NCBI RefSeq assembly: GCF_900155605.1
Contig: NZ_LT707420.1
Span: 38,620-75,415, forward strand
Origin: Actinomyces marseillensis
GTDB lineage: Bacteria; Actinomycetota; Actinomycetes; Actinomycetales; Actinomycetaceae
Direction of reading: 5' to 3'
Length of the DNA: 36,796 bases
Positions 1-6,574 of the stretch are shown piece by piece. Position 1 is the first letter of the stretch, and every line of letters begins with the position of its first letter. The notes below the pieces were generated by a model. That model had not been told where the DNA came from. It ran no database searches and saw nothing but the letters and a program-made list of their open reading frames with translations. The translations under genes were made by a program, and so were the position numbers.

Positions 1-1068
1 GGTCGTGCGCAACTGGCTTTCAACATTTCCCCAACCGACGGTTTCGATGGCGACGGTTTTAGTCGCGGTCTGGCCGTTGACGTTTGCGGTGTTATTGAAA
101 ACGTTGCCGACCTTCAGGCCCTCGGGGGTCTTCAGTTCGGTGTAGTACTTGAGCTCGTAGATCGCATCGTCATTCGAGTTCGGGAAAGAAGCAACAAAAC
201 CATCAGCAGTTTCGGTCATCGTGAAGGTACCACCGTTAATGGAATCGCCAACCCATACGAGTTCGCTCGGATGCTGGTGGTAAGGATCGTTCCGATAGGC
301 CGCAGTCGTATTCCACTTGAGCAGGCGTGCCTGCTGGTTCTTCACTCCATCATTGAAAAGTTTGTAGCCCCCATTGGAGGTGTCGAAGGTATCAGTAATG
401 GAGATAACTGGCGATTGAATCGATTGCGCAGGAATATGGATTTCCCAAGTAAAGCGTTCGTTATGCCCCTCATGAAGTTGCCACCCGTACTTCCATGGCT
501 GCTGAGGAACCCAGCTGTACTGATTTGAGATCACGTTGCCATGATCGATCTCAGCTTCGAGGGTCACCGAGTGGCCGATGGTAAAGCTAAAGCGATTTGT
601 CGCCGTGGTTGTGGCCATGTCGGCTCGCACGTGGATATCGCCCTTAGCGTTGACATGCGTATTCACGTAGCTGGTGAAGACACAGCTTACGGTCTGTCCA
701 GTACCGAACGGTAGGGAGCATTTCAACGCAACACCGCCACCGTTCTTATCGATCACATCGAAATCAGCATTACGAGTACGTAGTTCTTGCGGAAGCTGGA
801 TTGTCAGAGTGTCGCCTTCAGAGACATTCTTTCCCGTCGTATCAAAAGTGAGATCCGCTGAAAACTCATCCCAAATCGTATTGGGACCGTTGGGACTGGA
901 TTCATTTGTCATAGTTACGCTGGTAACAACGTTGTTGACTTCCACTGCCGAGGCCGTGGGAACGCCTGGTCCAAAAGTACTCAGTGCGCCCGCACCGACA
1001 AGTGCACATGTAAGGGCAGTAACGAGCGAAGCACGACTCAGTCCTTCGCGCGTTGCATCGATATTCAT
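1..1068 (-). CDS. LAHTG-type surface adhesin, copy 1 (C-terminus outside window)
   Basis: This is the first 356 codons of a secreted cell-wall adhesin, identical in sequence to the next gene upstream (1540-2814). It has a signal peptide ending near Ala41 and an N2-like domain with a Cys117/Cys129 pair just before an FTSYV segment, which resembles the TYTFTDYVD motif of MSCRAMM adhesins. An N3-like domain follows. The window cuts the gene exactly where the Pro/Thr linker and LAHTG sorting signal would begin, so the tail is unseen. The ATG at 1068 is preceded by AGAAAG and lies 50 nt from an extended -10. The gene may be an intact chromosomal copy or an assembly product of the repeat. The adhesin role is inferred from fold-like motifs and the anchoring signal of its twin. 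Confidence 0.85.
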   Translation of the reverse strand, partial: MNIDATREGLSRASLVTALTCALVGAGALSTFGPGVPTASAVEVNNVVTSVTMTNESSPNGPNTIWDEFSADLTFDTTGKNVSEGDTLTIQLPQELRTRNADFDVIDKNGGGVALKCSLPFGTGQTVSCVFTSYVNTHVNAKGDIHVRADMATTTATNRFSFTIGHSVTLEAEIDHGNVISNQYSWVPQQPWKYGWQLHEGHNERFTWEIHIPAQSIQSPVISITDTFDTSNGGYKLFNDGVKNQQARLLKWNTTAAYRNDPYHQHPSELVWVGDSINGGTFTMTETADGFVASFPNSNDDAIYELKYYTELKTPEGLKVGNVFNNTANVNGQTATKTVAIETVGWGNVESQLRTT

Positions 1069-1092
1069 GACATTCCGTCTTTCTGGAGGGTG

Positions 1093-1126
1093 GTCACTTC
1101 CGTGACGTGACACCAAGAGGCTAGCA
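1093..1126 (-). promoter_or_regulatory. Adhesin promoter module, copy 1
   Basis: Read on the minus strand, an extended -10 (TGC-TAGCCT, 1118-1126) lies 50 nt before the ATG at 1068. An inverted repeat GTCAC-GGAA-GTGAC (1093-1106) sits between it and the AGAAAG ribosome-binding site. The module is identical to the one at 2839-2872. Confidence 0.7.
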
Positions 1127-1231
1127 CGTTATTTTCCAGTCTGATTTCAGCTTTTCTGCGCAAAAATGCGAATATTCCCAACGAGAAAACCGCGAGGTTT
1201 CGACAAAATACCCAAATTTCTTTGTATTAAA

Positions 1232-1294
1232 ACACGTAATTTACGTGTAAATTTTCTTAGCAAAGTCCCAGTTTCTGACTACACGTAAAAAATT
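1232..1294 (-). promoter_or_regulatory. Far-upstream palindrome and conserved block, copy 1
   Basis: A perfect 8-1-8 palindrome acacgtaa-t-ttacgtgt lies at 1232-1248. The conserved block CAGTTTCTGAC-N4-CGTAAAAAATT ends at 1294. These are the same elements as at 2978-3040. They lie about 165-225 bp upstream of the start codon, consistent with an activator or nucleoid-protein site. Confidence 0.5.
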
Positions 1295-1420
1295 GGCCTA
1301 AATCAAGAATCCACACACAGCAAAATTAATCAGTTTTCGCGGAACGCCAACTGACCACACGGGAATATTCACCAACTAACACCCGCTCTGAACTGCAAAA
1401 ACAACACTAATATGTACTGA

Positions 1421-1448
1421 GTGGCCCCCACCTTTGGGTGGGGGCCAC
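1421..1448 (-). terminator. Hairpin terminator after adhesin copy 2
   Basis: A 12-bp perfect stem (gtggcccccacc/ggtgggggccac) has a 4-nt loop and lies about 90 bp past the stop codon of the adhesin at 1540-2814. There is no clear U-tract on the minus strand, but the plus-strand exit is T-rich. The 471-bp gap 1069-1539 otherwise holds only the promoter elements of copy 1. Confidence 0.75.
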
Positions 1449-1539
1449 AGTTTTCGCTCTATTTTAGAAGCTCAGATACCCCGGAAACTCAACTGCTTCA
1501 GTCAGCGCAGGAAGCACGAGGCCAGAGCAATAAGAACGC

Positions 1540-2814
1540 TCACGCCTGCTGACGTCGACGCATCAAGGCCACACCAAGAGCAAGGCCGAGAGCACCCAGA
1601 CCGATCACCGGAGCAGCATTCACACCAGTGTGCGCAAGACTCTTCTTCGGAGGAACCGTCGTGCTCACACTTGGCGAGGGAACAGTCGTTGACTCAGAAG
1701 GAGAAGGCACAGTCGTGGGCGGAGTCGTCACAGAGGGCGTCGGAGGGGTCGTGCGCAACTGGCTTTCAACATTTCCCCAACCGACGGTTTCGATGGCGAC
1801 GGTTTTAGTCGCGGTCTGGCCGTTGACGTTTGCGGTGTTATTGAAAACGTTGCCGACCTTCAGGCCCTCGGGGGTCTTCAGTTCGGTGTAGTACTTGAGC
1901 TCGTAGATCGCATCGTCATTCGAGTTCGGGAAAGAAGCAACAAAACCATCAGCAGTTTCGGTCATCGTGAAGGTACCACCGTTAATGGAATCGCCAACCC
2001 ATACGAGTTCGCTCGGATGCTGGTGGTAAGGATCGTTCCGATAGGCCGCAGTCGTATTCCACTTGAGCAGGCGTGCCTGCTGGTTCTTCACTCCATCATT
2101 GAAAAGTTTGTAGCCCCCATTGGAGGTGTCGAAGGTATCAGTAATGGAGATAACTGGCGATTGAATCGATTGCGCAGGAATATGGATTTCCCAAGTAAAG
2201 CGTTCGTTATGCCCCTCATGAAGTTGCCACCCGTACTTCCATGGCTGCTGAGGAACCCAGCTGTACTGATTTGAGATCACGTTGCCATGATCGATCTCAG
2301 CTTCGAGGGTCACCGAGTGGCCGATGGTAAAGCTAAAGCGATTTGTCGCCGTGGTTGTGGCCATGTCGGCTCGCACGTGGATATCGCCCTTAGCGTTGAC
2401 ATGCGTATTCACGTAGCTGGTGAAGACACAGCTTACGGTCTGTCCAGTACCGAACGGTAGGGAGCATTTCAACGCAACACCGCCACCGTTCTTATCGATC
2501 ACATCGAAATCAGCATTACGAGTACGTAGTTCTTGCGGAAGCTGGATTGTCAGAGTGTCGCCTTCAGAGACATTCTTTCCCGTCGTATCAAAAGTGAGAT
2601 CCGCTGAAAACTCATCCCAAATCGTATTGGGACCGTTGGGACTGGATTCATTTGTCATAGTTACGCTGGTAACAACGTTGTTGACTTCCACTGCCGAGGC
2701 CGTGGGAACGCCTGGTCCAAAAGTACTCAGTGCGCCCGCACCGACAAGTGCACATGTAAGGGCAGTAACGAGCGAAGCACGACTCAGTCCTTCGCGCGTT
2801 GCATCGATATTCAT
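1540..2814 (-). CDS. LAHTG-anchored surface adhesin, copy 2 (424 aa)
   Basis: This is a secreted cell-wall protein. The signal peptide (residues 1-41, ending TASA) is followed by an N2-like beta domain with two cysteines (117, 129) flanking a short loop and an FTSYVNTHVNAKG segment, matching the position and style of the MSCRAMM N2 TYTFTDYVD motif. An N3-like domain (about 200-355, with ITDTFDTSNGGYKLF and KYYTEL) and a Thr/Pro/Ser linker follow. The C-terminus is LAHTG (393-397), a hydrophobic helix and RRRQQA. LAxTG signals are typical class-E sortase substrates. The ATG at 2814 is chosen over the upstream GTG because AGAAAG lies 10 nt before it and the extended -10 is 50 nt away, as in all paralogues. 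The last 69 codons and the terminator are identical to those of the next gene. The ligand is unknown. Confidence 0.9.
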   Translation of the reverse strand: MNIDATREGLSRASLVTALTCALVGAGALSTFGPGVPTASAVEVNNVVTSVTMTNESSPNGPNTIWDEFSADLTFDTTGKNVSEGDTLTIQLPQELRTRNADFDVIDKNGGGVALKCSLPFGTGQTVSCVFTSYVNTHVNAKGDIHVRADMATTTATNRFSFTIGHSVTLEAEIDHGNVISNQYSWVPQQPWKYGWQLHEGHNERFTWEIHIPAQSIQSPVISITDTFDTSNGGYKLFNDGVKNQQARLLKWNTTAAYRNDPYHQHPSELVWVGDSINGGTFTMTETADGFVASFPNSNDDAIYELKYYTELKTPEGLKVGNVFNNTANVNGQTATKTVAIETVGWGNVESQLRTTPPTPSVTTPPTTVPSPSESTTVPSPSVSTTVPPKKSLAHTGVNAAPVIGLGALGLALGVALMRRRQQA

Positions 2815-2838
2815 GACATTCCGTCTTTCTGGAGGGTG

Positions 2839-2872
2839 GTCACTTCCGTGACGTGACACCAAGAGGCTAGCA
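2839..2872 (-). promoter_or_regulatory. Adhesin promoter module, copy 2
   Basis: An extended -10 TGC-TAGCCT (2864-2872) lies 50 nt before the ATG at 2814. The inverted repeat GTCAC-GGAA-GTGAC is at 2839-2852, 25 nt before the ATG, so it falls at the start of a leader of about 43 nt. Its position implies an operator or an mRNA 5-prime hairpin. The same layout precedes all five adhesins. Confidence 0.7.
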
Positions 2873-2977
2873 CGTTATTTTCCAGTCTGATTTCAGCTTT
2901 TCTGCGCAAAAATGCGAATATTCCCAACGAGAAAACCGCGAGGTTTCGACAAAATACCCAAATTTCTTTGTATTAAA

Positions 2978-2994
2978 ACACGTAATTTACGTGT
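2978..2994. promoter_or_regulatory. Perfect 17-bp palindrome upstream of adhesin copy 2
   Basis: acacgtaa-t-ttacgtgt is a perfect inverted repeat centred about 114 bp upstream of the -10. A further half-site (acacgtaaa) starts at 3027. A degenerate version occurs before the adhesin at 4973-6283. Its symmetry and reuse suggest a dimeric regulator's operator; I cannot name the regulator. Confidence 0.5.
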
Positions 2995-3010
2995 AAATTT
3001 TCTTAGCAAA

Positions 3011-3040
3011 GTCCCAGTTTCTGACTACACGTAAAAAATT
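3011..3040 (-). promoter_or_regulatory. Conserved far-upstream block, adhesin copy 2
   Basis: The plus-strand text GTCCCAGTTTCTGAC, 4 bases, then CGTAAAAAATT begins 197 bp from the ATG. The third adhesin has the same two 11-mers with the same 4-base spacing, 195 bp from its ATG. Conservation of sequence and distance across otherwise diverged intergenic DNA argues for function. Confidence 0.5.
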
Positions 3041-3166
3041 GGCCTAAATCAAGAATCCACACACAGCAAAATTAATCAGTTTTCGCGGAACGCCAACTGA
3101 CCACACGGGAATATTCACCAACTAACACCCGCTCTGAACTGCAAAAACAACACTAATATGTACTGA

Positions 3167-3194
3167 GTGGCCCCCACCTTTGGGTGGGGGCCAC
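3167..3194 (-). terminator. Hairpin terminator after the third adhesin
   Basis: Exact copy of the hairpin at 1421-1448, about 90 bp past the stop codon at 3286. It is a 12-bp GC-rich stem with a tttg loop. The gap 2815-3285 otherwise contains the promoter elements of copy 2. Confidence 0.75.
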
Positions 3195-3285
3195 AGTTTT
3201 CGCTCTATTTTAGAAGCTCAGATACCCCGGAAACTCAACTGCTTCAGTCAGCGCAGGAAGCACGAGGCCAGAGCAATAAGAACGC

Positions 3286-4563
3286 TCACGCCTGCTGACG
3301 TCGACGCATCAAGGCCACACCAAGAGCAAGGCCGAGAGCACCCAGACCGATCACCGGAGCAGCATTCACACCAGTGTGCGCAAGACTCTTCTTCGGAGGA
3401 ACCGTCGTGCTCACACTTGGCGAGGGAACAGTCGTTGACTCAGAAGGAGAAGGCACAGTCGTGGGCGGAGTCGTCACAGAGGGCGTCGGAGGAGTTGTGC
3501 GCAACTGTCCCTCAAGCTCCCCCCATCCAACAGTTTCGATAGCAATAGTGCGTTCGGTTGATTTCCCATTAACTACTGCAGTGTTCTTGAAGCTGGTGCC
3601 AACGGTTGCAGAACCAGGAATCTTGAGCTCTGTGTAGTACTTGAGCAAGTAGTAGGCATCGCTATTTGAGTTCGGGAAAGAAGCAACAAAGCCATCCGCC
3701 GTCTCAGTCAAGGTGAAGGTTCCACCATTGACAGAACCGCCAATTTTGACGCTTTGTGCGGGATGTTGATGGTTCACATCCGCCTTGAAATCAGCCAATG
3801 AATTCCACTTGTACAAGCGTGTTTGCTGCCAAGCATTCGGCGCTGGATCATTGAACAGCTTGTAGCCACCGTGGGAGGTGTCAAAAGTATCAGTAATGTT
3901 GATGGTATTCGAAGTGATATTACGTTCGGGGAGGTAAATCTCCCATGTAAAACGATCATTGTGGCCATCATGCAGCTGCCAACCGTACTTGTAGGGATCA
4001 ACAGGTGCATACCCGGTTGTATTCCTCACGATATTGCCATTGGGCACAGTCGTCGTCAGCGTAACAGTGTGATTAATTGTGAAGCTAAAGGAATCAGAAG
4101 CTGATTCGCGAGTCATATCCGCAAGAACATGAATATCGCCCTTCATATTCACATGTCGCTTTGCATAGTCGGTAAAGACACAGCTAAGCGATTGCCCCTC
4201 GCCTGCCGGAATTGCACAATTAAGCGCAGTTCCACCGCCATTCTTATCATCAACATTAAAGCGGGTAGCGCGAGTACGCAGTTCACTAGGCAGCTGAATA
4301 GTAATCGTATCCCCTTCGGTCACAGCCTTAGCGCTTGTATCGAAAGAGAAATCCATGACGTAGTTATCCCAGACGTAGTTTGGCCCATGCGGATGCGAGC
4401 TATTCGTCATCGTCATGCCAGTCACAACATCAACCTCTACTGCCTGAGCAGCGGGTAACGTCGGAGAGAACACAGTGAGAGCTCCCGCTCCCACAAATGC
4501 ACAGGCAATTGTGCCAGCGATTGAAGCACGCAGCATCTGTGCACGCGTAGCATCGTTATTCAT
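3286..4563 (-). CDS. LAHTG-anchored surface adhesin, third paralogue (425 aa)
   Basis: The architecture matches its neighbours: a signal peptide (1-41, ending AAQA), an N2-like domain with Cys116/Cys128, an FTDYAKRHVNMKG segment (from 130), an N3-like domain, a Thr/Pro linker, LAHTG at 394-398, a hydrophobic helix and RRRQQA. The head has diverged substantially from copy 2. The last 69 codons are identical to copy 2 at DNA level, so head and tail have different histories. The ATG at 4563 follows AGAAAG by 11 nt and lies 51 nt from the extended -10. An upstream in-frame ATG at 4593 would overlap the leader repeat and is not favoured. The role as an adhesin is inferred; the ligand is unknown. 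Confidence 0.9.
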   Translation of the reverse strand: MNNDATRAQMLRASIAGTIACAFVGAGALTVFSPTLPAAQAVEVDVVTGMTMTNSSHPHGPNYVWDNYVMDFSFDTSAKAVTEGDTITIQLPSELRTRATRFNVDDKNGGGTALNCAIPAGEGQSLSCVFTDYAKRHVNMKGDIHVLADMTRESASDSFSFTINHTVTLTTTVPNGNIVRNTTGYAPVDPYKYGWQLHDGHNDRFTWEIYLPERNITSNTINITDTFDTSHGGYKLFNDPAPNAWQQTRLYKWNSLADFKADVNHQHPAQSVKIGGSVNGGTFTLTETADGFVASFPNSNSDAYYLLKYYTELKIPGSATVGTSFKNTAVVNGKSTERTIAIETVGWGELEGQLRTTPPTPSVTTPPTTVPSPSESTTVPSPSVSTTVPPKKSLAHTGVNAAPVIGLGALGLALGVALMRRRQQA

Positions 4564-4588
4564 CACATTCTTGTCTTTCTGGAGGGAT

Positions 4589-4622
4589 GTCACTTACGTG
4601 ACTCGACATCCTCAGGCTAACA
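4589..4622 (-). promoter_or_regulatory. Promoter module of the third adhesin
   Basis: An extended -10 TGT-TAGCCT (4614-4622) lies 51 nt before the ATG, and the inverted repeat GTCAC-GTAA-GTGAC is at 4589-4602. The segment upstream of the -10 (GCTGAATGT) resembles those of the fourth and fifth paralogues. A TTGAAG hexamer 16 nt upstream could be the -35. Confidence 0.7.
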
Positions 4623-4757
4623 CGGCCACATTCAGCTTCAATTCAGCCTCCATTGCCTAAACAACAATTTTTTACCCCCTAAATCCGCGTAATTCCAACG
4701 TTCTTTGCAGCCAAACCGAAAATCCTCCCCGGTACATTCCTGAATATTCTTCAAGAA

Positions 4758-4787
4758 GTCTCAGTTTCTGACAGAGCGTAAAAAATT
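4758..4787 (-). promoter_or_regulatory. Conserved far-upstream block of the third adhesin
   Basis: GTCTCAGTTTCTGAC, 4 bases, then CGTAAAAAATT begins 195 bp from the ATG. It matches 3011-3040 at 25 of 26 non-spacer bases. The rest of the 409-bp gap 4564-4972 is AT-rich, without another recognisable element except the hairpin at 4904. Confidence 0.5.
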
Positions 4788-4903
4788 AACATCTTGACAG
4801 AAGCGAGACTGCTCGAACCCTCAGCTTTCCAAGGAGCTTGAACTGACCAACAGCACACATTCAGACAAATAGCCCCTGATCATCGGTAATTTGGGGCAAA
4901 GCG

Positions 4904-4933
4904 ATGGGCCCCATCCTTTCGGATGGGGCCCAT
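4904..4933 (-). terminator. Hairpin terminator after the fourth adhesin
   Basis: A 13-bp perfect stem (atgggccccatcc/ggatggggcccat) has a tttc loop and lies about 40 bp past the stop codon of the adhesin at 4973. It has the same design as the hairpins at 1421 and 3167 but a different sequence. Confidence 0.75.
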
Positions 4934-4972
4934 GATCATAGTTTCGTTTCTACACGAAGTTGCTTACTCGCC

Positions 4973-6283
4973 TTAGGCCGAGGCTTGCTCGCGACGACGC
5001 ATGAGCGCGACGCCCAGTGCCAGTCCCAATGCTCCAAGTCCAATTGCAGGAACGGTCATAGCACCGGTGTGGGCCAGGGAGGTCTTCGGCGAAGGCGTAG
5101 TCGACGTACTCGGGGAGGGTGTGGCCTCGGTAGTGGACTCAGAAGGCGAGGGGGTCACCGTGGTTGCCGGAGGGGTCGAGGTTGTGGACGTCGGAGGGGT
5201 GGGACGACGATCAGCCTCGAGGTCACCCCAGCCAACTGTTTCAATCGCAATGTTGCGCTCAGCAGTCATGCCGTTGACGTCGGCCTTGTTATTGAAGACG
5301 TTTCCAGGCTTTGCATTCTCCGGAATATTCAGCACGGTGTAGTACTTGATCATGTAGTACGCGTCGCTGTTGGAGTTCGGGAAAGAAGCAACGAAGCCAG
5401 TCGAAGTCTCGGTCATGGTGAAGGTACCACCATTGACCGCTCCGCCAACGGGAATACTCTCAACGTAGTTCTGGTGACTCGGGTCAGCCTTGAAGTCATC
5501 AAGAGAGTTCCACTTGAGCAAGCGCGTTCGCTGCCAGGCATTCGGATCCGTTGAGGGGTCATTGAACAGCTTGTAACCGCCATTGGCAGTGTCGAAGGTG
5601 TCAGTCACTGAAATGGTGCCCGAGTGAATGTTGCGTTCCGGGATGTAGACCTCCCAGGTGAAACGTTCTTTGTGTCCCTCGTGCAGCTGCCAGCCAAACT
5701 TCCACGGAGTATCGGGAGCGTAGCCGTTCGTGTTCGGGATGACGTTGCCGTTTTCAATGTCCGCAGGCAGGACGATGTCATGGCCAATCGTGAACTCAAA
5801 GTGCGTTGAGGTGGTCGCGCGAGTCATATCGGCGAGGACGTGAATGTCGCCCTTCATATTGACATGCTCATCGGCGTAATCAGTGAACGCACAGTGGAGG
5901 GTCTGGCCGACGCCGGCCGGGATAACGCACTTCATTGCGACACCACCGGTGTTCTTGTCGGTGACATCAAAGTAGGCTTCGCGGGTGCGCAGCTCGCTGG
6001 GCAACTGGATGGTGACAGTATCCGTTTCGGAAACATCCGTACCAGTCGTATCGAAGCTGAAGTCCATCGTGAAGTTATCCCACACATAGTTGGGGCCATT
6101 CGGAGTTGAACGGTTCTTCATTACGACGTTCTTGACGACATGGTTGACCTCGACGGGCATGTGATCCGCGCGAGATGGAGACGCGGTCATCACCGTCATC
6201 GCACCAGCACCGGAGAGTGCGCAGATCAGCGCACCTGCAATCGAGGCACGGCGGAAACGCGCGCCTGAAGCATTGAAAATCAT
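4973..6283 (-). CDS. LAHTG-anchored surface adhesin, fourth paralogue (436 aa)
   Basis: The signal peptide is residues 1-39 or so (ending SRA). The N2-like domain has Cys119/Cys131 and an FTDYADEHVNMKG segment (from 133). An N3-like domain follows (ISVTDTFDTANGGYKLFND, IKYYTVL), then a 45-residue Thr/Ser/Pro linker, LAHTG at 403-407, a helix and RRREQASA. The tail helix is nearly the same as in the second and third paralogues, while the linker differs. The ATG at 6283 is preceded by GAGAAAG 10 nt away and the extended -10 is at 50 nt. The two cysteines are conserved in all paralogues and may form a disulfide, which is unusual for the staphylococcal N2 domain. The function is inferred from architecture. 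Confidence 0.9.
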   Translation of the reverse strand: MIFNASGARFRRASIAGALICALSGAGAMTVMTASPSRADHMPVEVNHVVKNVVMKNRSTPNGPNYVWDNFTMDFSFDTTGTDVSETDTVTIQLPSELRTREAYFDVTDKNTGGVAMKCVIPAGVGQTLHCAFTDYADEHVNMKGDIHVLADMTRATTSTHFEFTIGHDIVLPADIENGNVIPNTNGYAPDTPWKFGWQLHEGHKERFTWEVYIPERNIHSGTISVTDTFDTANGGYKLFNDPSTDPNAWQRTRLLKWNSLDDFKADPSHQNYVESIPVGGAVNGGTFTMTETSTGFVASFPNSNSDAYYMIKYYTVLNIPENAKPGNVFNNKADVNGMTAERNIAIETVGWGDLEADRRPTPPTSTTSTPPATTVTPSPSESTTEATPSPSTSTTPSPKTSLAHTGAMTVPAIGLGALGLALGVALMRRREQASA

Positions 6284-6307
6284 GAACTTAAATCTTTCTC
6301 AAGAAGC

Positions 6308-6341
6308 GTCACTCACGTGACCAGATATCAACAGGTTAGCA
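6308..6341 (-). promoter_or_regulatory. Promoter module of the fourth adhesin
   Basis: An extended -10 TGC-TAACCT (6333-6341) lies 50 nt before the ATG. The inverted repeat GTCAC-GTGA-GTGAC is at 6308-6321, 25 nt before the ATG. Confidence 0.7.
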
Positions 6342-6435
6342 CGCTGACCTTCAGCATTACCCCAGACTAAATTGCGGAAACAATAATTATTCAGGGCCAA
6401 GACGCGAGCATTCTGCCGAGTTTTCGGGAACAATA

Positions 6436-6475
6436 CGCAATTCATGTGTAAATGCTCATAGGGAAATCCCAGTTT
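6436..6475 (-). promoter_or_regulatory. Conserved far-upstream block of the fourth adhesin
   Basis: Forty bases align without gaps to 2981-3020, with 32 identical. They include a decayed version of the 17-bp palindrome (cgcaattcatgtgt) and the CCCAGTTT core. The block starts 153 bp from the ATG. The second half of the block (CGTAAAA) is only weakly present at 6498-6504. Confidence 0.45.
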
Positions 6476-6574
6476 TAACTTTTCGCAAATTGTTCACCGT
6501 AAAACTCGAGCCCCATCGAGGAGAGCGACACAGCTCCACAAATGAGTCTCCAAGGGCAGACTAAGCGTCTTGAC

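Larger units (their letters stand above)
1..1746. repeat. Tandem duplication, unit 1 (1746 bp)
   Basis: This segment is repeated head to tail as 1747-3492. Every stretch I compared is identical, covering coding, promoter and terminator sequence. The unit starts inside an adhesin gene at the boundary between the folded head and the Pro/Thr-rich linker. It runs through the head, start codon, promoter and intergenic region, then the previous gene's terminator and C-terminal 69 codons. The window's first base is exactly the first base of the unit. Confidence 0.95.
1747..3492. repeat. Tandem duplication, unit 2 (1746 bp)
   Basis: Second copy of the unit at 1-1746. Identity stops at 3492/3493, where the third adhesin gene changes from the shared tail to its own head sequence (cggaggg in copy 1 against cggagga here). 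The tail and terminator of the third gene are therefore identical to those of the second gene. Confidence 0.95.

Noticed and set aside
4904-5554. Plus-strand open frame rich in Arg/Gly opposite the fourth adhesin
   Set aside because: Antisense shadow of the Thr/Pro linker; it starts inside a terminator hairpin.
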